Source of the DNA: Terriglobia bacterium
GTDB lineage: Bacteria; Acidobacteriota; Terriglobia; Bryobacterales; Bryobacteraceae
DNA length: 64,000 nucleotides
Assembly (NCBI GenBank): GCA_021325235.1
Contig: JAJPHN010000032.1
Coordinates: forward strand, 1-64,000
Direction: 5' to 3'
The translations under genes and the position numbers were made by a program. The stretch's first letter is position 1; every line of letters starts with the position of its first letter. Under the pieces are notes generated by a model, which saw only the letters and a list, made by a program, of their open reading frames with translations, was not told the DNA's origin and searched no databases. Positions 42,920 to 51,855 of this stretch are shown here, in pieces.

Positions 42920-44239
42920 TTAGTAGGCGCTGTTGGTGCCGCTGTTTAGAAAGACAGTAGGCGTCACGGACATACCGGGCAGGAGCAGATGATCGCGATT
43001 TTCACCCGGCTCGAGCACGATCTTCACGGGCACGCGCTGCACGACTTTGACGAAATTGCCGGTCGCGTTTTCGGGTGGAAGAAGGCTGAAGCGCGCACCC
43101 GAGCCGGCCGCGATGCTATCCACGTGGGCGCGAAACTTGCGGCTGCTTCCGTAGGTATCCACCTCAATATCGACCTTCTGGCCGACGCGCATTTTGCGTA
43201 ATTGCGTTTCCTTGAAATTTGCGGTCACCCAGACGTCATCGAGCGGAACGAGCGCCATCAGCTGTTGACCCGCGGAGACGTGCATACCCGGTTCGGCATT
43301 CTTCCGGCTGACGACGCCATCCACCGGCGCGCGCAGAATCGTGTAGCCGAGATTCAGTTTCGCCTGCTCGAGATTCGCCTGGCTCTGTTTCACCATGGCC
43401 TGCGCGGATTTATACTGCGCCTGACTGGCGGCGACCTGATGAGGCCGGCTCTCCTGGCTCTCGCGTTCGCTGACCTGCGCGGACGCAAGGCGCGCGCGTG
43501 CCTGCGCCAGCTGCGCGCCGGCCTGATCGAGCGTATGCTGCGCTTCGGCTATAGCGGATTTCGCCGAATCGACCTGAGCCGCGGTGCCCGTTGCGGCCGC
43601 CACCGCTGCGTCATAGTCCTGCTTTGAAATTTCGTCCTTGGCCACCAGTTCGCGGTAGCGTTGCAAATCGTTTTGCGATTTCGTGTAGTTTGCCTGCGCC
43701 TGCTGTAAAGCGAAATTGGCGGAACTCACACGAGCTCGCGCCACATTGACGGCCTGTTCTGCGGCCGCGACACCCGCACGTCCCTCCTGCACCTGGGCCG
43801 AGGTTGTGCTCACCTGTGAGCGCGTGCTGATATTGGTCAGAGGCAGGTTGACTTCCGATTGCTGGGTGCTTGCCTCCGCATTCGCCAGGTTGGCCTCTGC
43901 CTGCGCCTGTGCCACCTGAAAATCGGCCGGATCGAGGCGTACGAGTTCGTCGCCCGCTTTAACCGGTTGATTGTCGTTGACGAGAACGGTGATAATAACG
44001 CCGCTGATGCGCGGACTGATCGGAATCAGATGCCCGTCGACCTGGGCATCGTCGGTTGACTCACGGACCGAGTAATAAGCCCAGATCGGGATCGCGGCAA
44101 TAATCGCTACCACGAGCACTGCGAGCGCGACCAGGCGCACGGTCCGCTTCCGGCGCGGGTCTTCCGGCCGTTTTTTCCGCTCGGGCGGGCGTTTCTGTGC
44201 GCTATCCTGTCCGCCTTGCGGCTGTTGATCGTCTGCCAT
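42920..44239 (-). CDS. HlyD/EmrA-type membrane fusion protein
   Basis: A 439-residue periplasmic adaptor: basic N-terminus, one membrane segment (about 33-52), a biotinyl-lipoyl half (TDDAQVDGHLIPISPRISG), a long coiled hairpin (about 105-290, rich in Ala/Gln) and the closing half (LGYTILRAPVDGVVSRKN). EmrA-like adaptors link an MFS or ABC pump to an outer-membrane channel. Neither a pump nor a channel gene is adjacent. Convergent with the GH43-like gene (3 nt). Confidence 0.9.
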   Translation of the reverse strand: MADDQQPQGGQDSAQKRPPERKKRPEDPRRKRTVRLVALAVLVVAIIAAIPIWAYYSVRESTDDAQVDGHLIPISPRISGVIITVLVNDNQPVKAGDELVRLDPADFQVAQAQAEANLANAEASTQQSEVNLPLTNISTRSQVSTTSAQVQEGRAGVAAAEQAVNVARARVSSANFALQQAQANYTKSQNDLQRYRELVAKDEISKQDYDAAVAAATGTAAQVDSAKSAIAEAQHTLDQAGAQLAQARARLASAQVSERESQESRPHQVAASQAQYKSAQAMVKQSQANLEQAKLNLGYTILRAPVDGVVSRKNAEPGMHVSAGQQLMALVPLDDVWVTANFKETQLRKMRVGQKVDIEVDTYGSSRKFRAHVDSIAAGSGARFSLLPPENATGNFVKVVQRVPVKIVLEPGENRDHLLLPGMSVTPTVFLNSGTNSAY

Positions 44240-44449
44240 CCTACTTCAGAGTTCCTTGATGTTGATGCATCTGCCGAGTGATTCGGTTCTGCTCCCAAAG
44301 CGCATAGGAAGGGAAATCAGACCAGGTTCTCAAATTATCTTCGCATCCCGGCCGTTTTGCACAGCTCCGGGAAAACGATTTCCGATTCCTGGCGGCGGTA
44401 TTTACAATCTATTCGAGTAGCGGGCACAGCGTGCCCGGAGGAGATTCCG

Positions 44450-44797
44450 GTGAAAACATTTTTGCTGCTTTCTTTGCTGGCGATATCCGCTGCGGAGGTG
44501 AGCGCGGCCGACATTCAGGGCGTTATTGCGGACTGGAACTGCGTGCGCCCCATGGTGGAGAACGGGCGCGAGAAGACGCTGCGTAACAACCGTTCATGCT
44601 CGCTTATGAAAAATTACAACCGCGATGCATACGGCCTCATTACCGACGACAAAAAATATTACCGGCTTGACGATCCGGGCAACGCAAAGATTCGGCAGAT
44701 CCTCAAAGATTCGCCGGATAAAGATAACCTGCACGTAGTCGTAACGGGCGACGTCGACGGGGACACACTGAAGGTCGGCAATATCAGCCTGCTGTAA
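44450..44797 (+). CDS. Small secreted protein with two cysteines
   Basis: A 115-residue exported protein (signal about 1-20, ending VSAA). The mature part has Cys in ADWNC and NRSC, probably a disulfide, and a beta-rich end (LHVVVTGDVDGDTLKVGNIS) like the small OB-like secreted proteins of acidobacteria. GTG start with a strong GGAGGAG site. Function unknown. Confidence 0.65.
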   Translation: MKTFLLLSLLAISAAEVSAADIQGVIADWNCVRPMVENGREKTLRNNRSCSLMKNYNRDAYGLITDDKKYYRLDDPGNAKIRQILKDSPDKDNLHVVVTGDVDGDTLKVGNISLL

Positions 44798-44808
44798 GAC
44801 TCGGGTAA

Positions 44809-47800
44809 TCAGCCGCCAAAAAGCGAGCGGCGTCCGGGATCGGGGAAGGGAAGCGGCCACGACATGAGTGCGAGGTGGTCGTAAGCCCAGAAGTTGATCA
44901 GGGGTGTGCCCAGCGTAGCGGCCATACGATATTCCGTCTGCCAGGGGCACGCTCCGTTGAACCACGGGATCAGGTACGCAACGGCGGCCAGCGGCCAGGA
45001 AAAGCCGTTCGACGCAGTACGGGTAATTGCCTGCAATGCGAGATCAAGATTTCGATATGTCGCGCCCCAGCTGAGCGCCTCGATTTTCAGCCGGTCGAGA
45101 CCACTTGAAGCCTGCTGTTTCCATGGGGCGGGCAAATTGACGGCTGCATTCAAACGGCCTCCTTGCGGATACGGGTTGACTGCGGTCACGTAGCAGGTTG
45201 CGTGGTTGACGTCGTCTGGATACAGCAACTCGAATCTGGCGGTAGGGAACGAAGCGAGTACGGCCTCGCGAATCTGGTCAACATGTGACTTGAGCTGACC
45301 TGCGAGGAAGGTGGCGTCGGCGCCGCTGTTTACGCCGGGGTCATCGTCCTGGCAAGTGAAGCTGGCAAGCGGGCGGCCCAGAGCGCTATTCGCCGCAGCG
45401 GCCGTGACCGGATCGTAGTAGGCCATAGAACCGCCGGAGACGGTGCCTGTTCCCACTACCCACGCTCCGTTTGCTGCCGAATTGTTGAGCGTGAAGTGCG
45501 TGCTGTCGGTGACCGTTACAATCCAGGTGCCATTCGCGCTCGTCATACCCTGCACGCCCGAGATCACAACTCTGTCGCCGGTTTGGAATCCGTGCGGGCT
45601 CGCGACGCCGATCGAAATCGGAGAAGTGTAGGCAACGTAGCCAAGCGGAACATTCTGTTTGGAGCTGAAGTACCACCACAGAAATTCGCCAAACTGCAGC
45701 CAGGGCGTGAGTCCGGCGCTGTTTTGTAGGCCTGCAAGCTGCAGATACGCCTGGCTCTGAAAATGGGTGAGATTTGCGACCGGCGCGCACTGCGATGAAA
45801 AGAGACCTTGGAAATCGGTTGCGGTGTCGACCGCTGTTCCGTCCGCGAAGCGGGCTTTCCAGGTGTTAGCGGATGTGCCGTCGTCCGGTGGATTAACGAG
45901 CTCCATGGAAAATGCGCTGGTCACTACGAGTCCGGCGGCTTTTGCGGTATTGAACAGATCGGCGTGCCATTGGGCGACCGGGAAGTTAATCGGATTCGAG
46001 GCGGAGGTGTCGATCTCCCAGGTTCCATCCGAGCCCGCCGCCAGCGTCCCCGACGCGCTGCCCGTGCCGGAAGCTGACGACCAGGTCACACTGTACGTGT
46101 CCTGCCAGAGCGGAGACCGAACGTGGATCGTGATTTGACCGGAGCCGGTCTTCTCCGCCCACATGGAGACGCTGGCCGCGTTGATGTAGTAAACGAAATG
46201 CGCCGCGATAGTGTCGAGAGTGTCCCACGTGGTAATCGCCTTGCGAAATGGAAAATTGCCGATGGTGATTGTGATGGAATCGCCTGCGGTCCAGCTCCCG
46301 CTAAAGGTTACGACCGCCGAGTTCCACGTGCCGTTCACGCGTTTGCGCTGATTCCACCAGTAGACGCCGAGATATTCGTCGATCTGGCCCGTCAGCCCGA
46401 GCTTTTGTAAATGCCAGAGCAAACGCTGCGGACTGACTTTGTAAGTCGCGTCGGTGTCGAAATCGAGCGCCGCGCTGACGTTCGGATATGTTACGAGGGG
46501 CGGCGGGATGTCCGAACGAACAGCCGCCTCGAGGTAATCGAAAACAAACTGAAAACCGAGCGAAGTGATGTCCCAGGACGTGTTCAGAGCCTGGTGGTTG
46601 GAGGCGAGCAGTGTGATCGTTACGGTATGTGAACCGGGCGCGAGCGCGGAACGGAGCAGCCGGCGCGTGACAACTTCGGATGTGACGTTCAGAAAGCAGT
46701 CGAGCGTGGTTGCTGAATCGCCGTCGACGCTGACCGAAGCTATGCCGCGATTATTGAAAAGCGAAGTGCCGAGGTAGAGGTCGTGCGTGCTGGCGCATTT
46801 GTAGGTGATCGTCACAGAGTCGCCGGGATTCGCGGTCTGCCGGGCGAAGCCGTGCCAATAATTGTTGGCGGCAACACTCTGCCATCCGCTGCCTGAATAC
46901 GTGCAGCTTGTATCGCCGTTGCCGGTGCGAATGCTCCCGGGACCGGCACACTGCAGAGCGCTCACGCTGTCGGGATCCGTAATGCTCCAGTTGGTGAAGG
47001 CGGCCGTCCACTGCGTATCGGTGTAGACGCGTCCGGGGGCCAGCTGCGGTGCGAACGTGAACCAGGCTTGGCGAATCTGGTCAATGCCGAGCGCGCTGAA
47101 ATCGAGCGAAATATTCCAGAGCACGTTATCGGAGTTGCCGCCAGCGAGTTGCAGAACAGGATTATTGACGGTGAGCGATACGTTGCCCGGCCGCACCACG
47201 AAATACGCCGCGACATCGTTGCCATCCGCACCGCCATACTCGGCCAGATAGACGGTCCCGGTGCTGTTAGGAGCCGCGCTGGTGAGCGTCAGAGTCGTGG
47301 GGCTCGTGACAGCGCTCACAGTGAAGGCGGTCGAGCCCAGGTAGATCGTGGATCCAGGCGCGATGCCCGGGAATTTCGTCCCCGATACCCAGCTCACGGC
47401 AGTGCCGTTTACGTTGACGGTACCCGTACGTGCATTTTTGACTGTCAGATTGCCGCTGTTGTCGGCCGAGGCCAGCAGCGCAATGCTGTTGTTCTGGAAG
47501 GTCGACCAGTTGTAGGAGTTGATGCTGTTCGCGAATGTCTGCGCGACGTACGCAGCTGTTTCGCCCCCACCGGCCACGAAATCGAAGCTGACATTGTTGA
47601 CGAACAAAGTCAGACGGTCGTAGATCGTGCAGCCGCCCGGCGCCGAAAGTGTACAGCTCGCCTGGGCCACTGTGTAATTGCTGGAAGCAAGTGTGGCGTG
47701 GTCCCATAAGCGGACCTGGACCGGTTCGCCAGTGGTCTTGAGCACATCGAGCTGAGCCCAGTCGATCCAGCTGTATTTGGCCGAATCAATCGGCTGCACG

Positions 47801-48060
47801 CCCTGATAACTGAGAGTGAAACTCAGCTTCATCCCGCTCAGGTTGAAATCGGGAAGATACTTGACCGTGTAATGCTCGTAAAGATTATCTGCGTCGTAAA
47901 GGACAAGCACGCAGAAGTCGGCCTGATCGCGAAAGACACCGTAGACGTTGAAGCTCGAAGGAGTTGCCTGGCAAAGCGATGCGGCAGCGCCGAAGCCTGT
48001 GAAGCCCCGCAGTGCGAGCGTTCGATCCGGCTGAAATTTGTAGATGCGTTCGGTGCTCAT
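44809..48060 (-). CDS. Large phage-tail-like orphan protein with FCCH-like segment
   Basis: A 1083-residue protein with no signal or membrane segment. The N-terminal part (FQPDRTLALRGFTGFGAAAS, FRDQADFCVLVLYDADN) resembles large tail-like proteins predicted in acidobacterial genomes. A segment at about 225-280 (PGIAPGSTIYLGSTAFTVSA) and one at 812-880 (HGFQTGDRVVISGVQGM from His823) look like FCCH-type inserts of phage structural proteins. Residues about 690-1083 resemble a glycosidase-type TIM barrel, with Glu792 in GEFLWW as a candidate catalytic acid. No other phage gene is nearby. Function unknown. Confidence 0.6.
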   Translation of the reverse strand: MSTERIYKFQPDRTLALRGFTGFGAAASLCQATPSSFNVYGVFRDQADFCVLVLYDADNLYEHYTVKYLPDFNLSGMKLSFTLSYQGVQPIDSAKYSWIDWAQLDVLKTTGEPVQVRLWDHATLASSNYTVAQASCTLSAPGGCTIYDRLTLFVNNVSFDFVAGGGETAAYVAQTFANSINSYNWSTFQNNSIALLASADNSGNLTVKNARTGTVNVNGTAVSWVSGTKFPGIAPGSTIYLGSTAFTVSAVTSPTTLTLTSAAPNSTGTVYLAEYGGADGNDVAAYFVVRPGNVSLTVNNPVLQLAGGNSDNVLWNISLDFSALGIDQIRQAWFTFAPQLAPGRVYTDTQWTAAFTNWSITDPDSVSALQCAGPGSIRTGNGDTSCTYSGSGWQSVAANNYWHGFARQTANPGDSVTITYKCASTHDLYLGTSLFNNRGIASVSVDGDSATTLDCFLNVTSEVVTRRLLRSALAPGSHTVTITLLASNHQALNTSWDITSLGFQFVFDYLEAAVRSDIPPPLVTYPNVSAALDFDTDATYKVSPQRLLWHLQKLGLTGQIDEYLGVYWWNQRKRVNGTWNSAVVTFSGSWTAGDSITITIGNFPFRKAITTWDTLDTIAAHFVYYINAASVSMWAEKTGSGQITIHVRSPLWQDTYSVTWSSASGTGSASGTLAAGSDGTWEIDTSASNPINFPVAQWHADLFNTAKAAGLVVTSAFSMELVNPPDDGTSANTWKARFADGTAVDTATDFQGLFSSQCAPVANLTHFQSQAYLQLAGLQNSAGLTPWLQFGEFLWWYFSSKQNVPLGYVAYTSPISIGVASPHGFQTGDRVVISGVQGMTSANGTWIVTVTDSTHFTLNNSAANGAWVVGTGTVSGGSMAYYDPVTAAAANSALGRPLASFTCQDDDPGVNSGADATFLAGQLKSHVDQIREAVLASFPTARFELLYPDDVNHATCYVTAVNPYPQGGRLNAAVNLPAPWKQQASSGLDRLKIEALSWGATYRNLDLALQAITRTASNGFSWPLAAVAYLIPWFNGACPWQTEYRMAATLGTPLINFWAYDHLALMSWPLPFPDPGRRSLFGG

Positions 48061-48136
48061 GTAAGCGCAGTGGGTTCGGCCCCACGTTAACCGTACGAGC
48101 GCGCGAATGGATGCCGGGTGAGAACAGCGTGAGCGG

Positions 48137-49438
48137 CTAACCGTCTACAACGGCTGAACTTGTGTGGACTTCTACATTTTCGGGATCTTCTGTGACTGAT
48201 GGTTCGGGCAACCGGCCGCTCCAGTTGGCCCAGCCCCAGAAGATCGCGGTAGACGAACTCAGCACGCCCGAAACGGCGCCGATCAGGCGAATGGCGACAT
48301 ACTGCGAAGCAATGCCCGCCGCCATCATGGAGAGCATCATGGTCGACCAGTTCATGGTCTCGATGGTGGAGAAGACACGGCCGCGGAATCGATCTTCCAC
48401 ATGCTTGAGCAGCTTCGACCAGTTCAGGACGGAGCTGACCGCCACGCTGGCTCGCGATAAGCCCATGAAGAGCAGCGCCAGCCGCCAGCTCGGCATCTGG
48501 CTGAACACGACGTAAGCGCCGCCGTGCAGCAGGTAGCAGAAGAAGACGACGCGCTTATAGTTATCGAAGCGGACGCGTTTGCCGATGCGGTTTCCAATTG
48601 CGCCGCCGATGAGGAGGCCGACGCCAGCGGTGCCCCACAATTCGCCCAGACCCTGCGCGCCACGCTTGAAAACCATTTCGCTGAATAGCGTGAAGAGCAC
48701 TTGCGCGGCACCGCCTCCGCTCGCCCAGCCCACCGAGATCAGGCCGATGCCCAGGATCAGCGGAGATCGCAGCATGTAGCCGAGACCTTCGCGATATTCA
48801 TGCCACGGGCGCGCCACTTTGGTCTCATTCAGATTGCGGTCGGCCGCGCGGAAGTGTCCAACGTCCGAGCGGAGATTGCCGATACAAAAGGCCGAGAAGA
48901 AGAACGAGAGCGAATTGAAGACGAAAGCAATTTCATAGCCGAAGCGCGCGGCGGTGGTGCCGCCGAAGAAGGCGCCGATGGCGAGAGTCATCCAGCCCGT
49001 TGTCTGGGTCAGTGAATTGGCCGTGTGCAGCTCCGTGTCCGTGGCGATAGCGGGCAGAATGGCGGAGCGGCCGCTTGTGAAGAACGGCGAAGCGATCATC
49101 AAAAGAGCGCTCAGCAGGTACAGCAGCCAGGCGTGGTGATAACGGATTGCCAGGATGAAGGCGAGGGCCAGAAAGCCACGCACGAGATCGCTCGCGATCA
49201 TGATGCGGCGGCGGTCGAAGCGGTCGAGCAGCACACCGGCAAACGGGCCGACGACGATTGCCGGAATCGCGCGCGAGAGCATGATGGCAGCAATCGCGGT
49301 TCCGCTGTGCGTCTCGTCCATCGCAAGGCTCAGGACAGCGACGTTGTTGAAGTGATCGCCCATTTCGCTGACGATCTGGCCCATCCAGGTCCAGCGATAG
49401 TTGCGATTGCGCGCAAGCAGGCGCGTGAAATCGGACAT
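48137..49438 (-). CDS. MFS exporter, EntS-like (MFS_3)
   Basis: A 433-residue, 12-helix transporter. LLARNRNYRWTWMGQIVSEMGDHFNNVAVL and FAGVLLDRFDRRRIMIASD place it in the MFS_3 group with enterobactin exporter EntS and macrolide efflux-type proteins. The substrate is unknown. Its ATG overlaps the DinB stop by 1 nt (TAATG). Confidence 0.85.
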   Translation of the reverse strand: MSDFTRLLARNRNYRWTWMGQIVSEMGDHFNNVAVLSLAMDETHSGTAIAAIMLSRAIPAIVVGPFAGVLLDRFDRRRIMIASDLVRGFLALAFILAIRYHHAWLLYLLSALLMIASPFFTSGRSAILPAIATDTELHTANSLTQTTGWMTLAIGAFFGGTTAARFGYEIAFVFNSLSFFFSAFCIGNLRSDVGHFRAADRNLNETKVARPWHEYREGLGYMLRSPLILGIGLISVGWASGGGAAQVLFTLFSEMVFKRGAQGLGELWGTAGVGLLIGGAIGNRIGKRVRFDNYKRVVFFCYLLHGGAYVVFSQMPSWRLALLFMGLSRASVAVSSVLNWSKLLKHVEDRFRGRVFSTIETMNWSTMMLSMMAAGIASQYVAIRLIGAVSGVLSSSTAIFWGWANWSGRLPEPSVTEDPENVEVHTSSAVVDG

Positions 49439-49947
49439 TATTGCCCGCTGTGGAGCAATTTGGCGAGCGTGATCGCCTGTCCCAGATGACGCTGGGTGTG
49501 TTCGCAGATGTGAACAATGAGACCGATTACGGTGGTCGGCAGTGCCCGGCGGCCTACCGCGCGCTTGTCGTAGAGTGTGGCTGGATCGAGAGTGCGAAGC
49601 TGCTCTTCACAAGCGGCGAACTGCGCATTCATTTTCTGCAAAATCGCGGATAAATCTTCATCGGCGTCCCACTCGCGCTTCAGCGCTTCGAGCTGAGCTT
49701 CGCTGAGCTGACGTCCCGCTAGATACGCGCTAAGGCGCTCGACGCTTCCGCCCAAGTGACGAATATGGAAGCCGACGGAAGCGCGCCCGAATGTGTGCCA
49801 CACTTGCTCGCGTGAGAGCCCACCCGTGTATTTAGCAAGATCCTCGCGCACCTGCTCGAAACAGTAAAATACCGGAGCAACCAGCGGATGCACGCCTTCG
49901 ATCGGTCCGCGCATCCATGGCTCGGTCTGAGAGTGGGACTGGCTCAC
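49438..49947 (-). CDS. DinB family metal-dependent protein
   Basis: A 169-residue four-helix bundle of the DinB/YfiT type. Metal ligands are visible as histidines in VGFHIRHLGG and HICEHTQRHLGQ. The GTG start overlaps the upstream propeller gene stop (GTGA), and the stop overlaps the MFS start. DinB proteins often are thiol-dependent transferases (for example with bacillithiol or mycothiol), which fits a bacillithiol gene downstream, but no substrate is shown. Confidence 0.82.
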   Translation of the reverse strand: MSQSHSQTEPWMRGPIEGVHPLVAPVFYCFEQVREDLAKYTGGLSREQVWHTFGRASVGFHIRHLGGSVERLSAYLAGRQLSEAQLEALKREWDADEDLSAILQKMNAQFAACEEQLRTLDPATLYDKRAVGRRALPTTVIGLIVHICEHTQRHLGQAITLAKLLHSGQ

Positions 49948-51056
49948 CGCATATTTCCTGTGTGGCCGAGCGAATAGCGCCCGGGTTGCGGATACACGCA
50001 AAGCCCGTGCGGTCCTTTGCCGACGCGAATGCGCGCGAGCAGTTTACCGTTGCCGGTGTCGAGCACGTAGACCTCGCTGTTGTAGCGGCCGGAGAGCCAG
50101 AGCTGGCGTCCATCGGGAGAGACGCCGCCCATATCGGGGCTGCCTCCGCCTGGAATCACCCATTTCCCGGCGAGCTTGCGAGTGGTTGTATCGAGCAGTG
50201 AAATCGTGCCCTCGCCGCGATTCGAGATGTACATGTAATGCCCATCGCGGCTGAAGTATTCCCCATGCGCACCCTTGCCGGTTTTGAGAAACGCCAGCTG
50301 CTTGAAAGCGTTTCCGTCGATGATGTGTACGCCGTCTGCATCCATATTGGCGACGTAAAAGACCTTGCCGTCGGGTGACAGCCGGCAGTCCTGTGGCATG
50401 CCTTTGGGTTCGAGGTTCATCCGATTGACCACCTTTTGGGCGGCGACGTCGATCTTCAGCAGTTCGCTCGAAAATTCACACGTGGCGATCATGTAGCGGC
50501 CATCGGGAGTGAAGTCGGCATGATTCACGCCTTCGCAGCCGACCGGCACGCGATTCACCACTTTCATCGTCTGAGCATCACGGAAGTCGATGCGCTTCTC
50601 GCGTTCGGCCATAACGACCGCGTACTTGCCGTCAGGCGTGTAGTACATGTTGTAGGGATCTTCGACATGTACGGTCTCGCCTTTCTTGCCGGTTGCCGGG
50701 TCGATGAGAGTGAGCTGATCGCCTAAGTCCTGCGCCACCCAGAGCTTTTTCAGATCCCAGGAAGGTACGACGTGCTGCGGCTCGAGCAGCCCCTTGCCGT
50801 GCTTAGGCAATGCGAAGTGATCGATGATTTTGAAGGTTGCCGGATCGATCACGTCGACCGTGTCGCTCTTCGAATTCGGCACGTAGACGCGGTACGGAAA
50901 GCTCTTGACGGTTTCGCTGAGCTCGCCAGGAGCATCGGCCGAGTAGATATTGTTACGATCCAGCACCGGCGGCATGCCCGGTAAATCGGCGGCGGCTATC
51001 GCCCAGGTGGTCAGAAGCAGCGCGGAGACGAAGCGCGCGGATGGAAGAAGACCCAT
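49944..51056 (-). CDS. Secreted YncE-like beta-propeller protein
   Basis: A 370-residue exported protein (signal about 1-23, ending IAAA) with a YncE-like seven-bladed propeller: repeats such as YVPNSKSDTVDVIDPATFKI, WVAQDLGDQLTLIDPATGK, TPDGRYMIATCEFSSELLKI and YISNRGEGTISLLDTTTRKL. Such propellers bind ligands or DNA, without catalytic residues. First gene of a coupled propeller-DinB-MFS chain. Start chosen at the ATG that gives a proper signal. Confidence 0.82.
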   Translation of the reverse strand: MGLLPSARFVSALLLTTWAIAAADLPGMPPVLDRNNIYSADAPGELSETVKSFPYRVYVPNSKSDTVDVIDPATFKIIDHFALPKHGKGLLEPQHVVPSWDLKKLWVAQDLGDQLTLIDPATGKKGETVHVEDPYNMYYTPDGKYAVVMAEREKRIDFRDAQTMKVVNRVPVGCEGVNHADFTPDGRYMIATCEFSSELLKIDVAAQKVVNRMNLEPKGMPQDCRLSPDGKVFYVANMDADGVHIIDGNAFKQLAFLKTGKGAHGEYFSRDGHYMYISNRGEGTISLLDTTTRKLAGKWVIPGGGSPDMGGVSPDGRQLWLSGRYNSEVYVLDTGNGKLLARIRVGKGPHGLCVYPQPGRYSLGHTGNMR

Positions 51057-51131
51057 AGCTTTAAATACGTAGGTTAGCGCGCTGAGTGCCCACCACAGGC
51101 GCGAAAATTTACAGTACAATTCGGAGTAGAA

Positions 51132-51731
51132 ATGTTGCAGCGTGACGAGCGCGAGACCGAGATTCTGCTGGGAAACAAGCAGTTGCTCGGAATATTTTTT
51201 GTCGGTGCCGTGTTACTCGGCGCCGCCTTCGCCGGTGGTTACATGGTGGGCCGGGGTTCGGCGGCCAAGAAACCGGTGGCGGCGGTCGCGAGCAATCCTC
51301 CGGTGGATTCATCCGTCACCGACACTTCTGCGAACGCCCCTGCGCAGGTAGGCGAAACACACTCGGTCGGCGCTGACGATGCGGCCACGATCGCTTCAGA
51401 ACCTCCGCCCAGCGACGAACCCCTCGGAACCTCAAAAAAGAAAACCGCCGTTGCTGCTCCGGCAAACGTCCCCGCGCATGACGACAGCTTTACTCCCCAG
51501 AGCGGCCAGGAGTTTCTGCAGGTAATGGCCGTGCCGCGCGATCATGCGGTCGCGGTTGCGTCCGTGCTGCGCAAAAAGGGATTCCGGGCGCATGCTGTCG
51601 CGAAACCCGGTACTCCCAATCTGTATCGCGTGATCGTAGGGCCGATTCGCACTGCCGGGGAGCTGTCGAGCACTCGCGAATCGTTGCGAAAGACCGGCTT
51701 TAATCAGGTTCTGGTGCAGCACTATCAATAG
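51132..51731 (+). CDS. Membrane-anchored SPOR domain protein
   Basis: A 199-residue protein with one membrane segment (about 19-37), a Pro/Ala/Ser-rich linker and a C-terminal SPOR domain (about 122-199, FLQVMAVPRDHAVAVASVL to KTGFNQVLVQHY) that binds denuded peptidoglycan at the septum. The gene diverges from the propeller gene and lies 124 nt before cysS. Confidence 0.88.
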   Translation: MLQRDERETEILLGNKQLLGIFFVGAVLLGAAFAGGYMVGRGSAAKKPVAAVASNPPVDSSVTDTSANAPAQVGETHSVGADDAATIASEPPPSDEPLGTSKKKTAVAAPANVPAHDDSFTPQSGQEFLQVMAVPRDHAVAVASVLRKKGFRAHAVAKPGTPNLYRVIVGPIRTAGELSSTRESLRKTGFNQVLVQHYQ

Positions 51732-51855
51732 CACCGCAGACGGGTCCGACTCCCTTTTCTCGCGGGAGAAACAGACTGCCGCCCTGTTACGATTGAGCTT
51801 TACCCGCCGGAAATGAGAAGCCCGCGTCTCTCTCAACGAGGCGAAGATGTGAAAA

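Noticed and set aside
51812-51853. Leader peptide controlling cysS
   Set aside because: The 13-codon ORF has no cysteine codons and no attenuator hairpin with a T-run follows.
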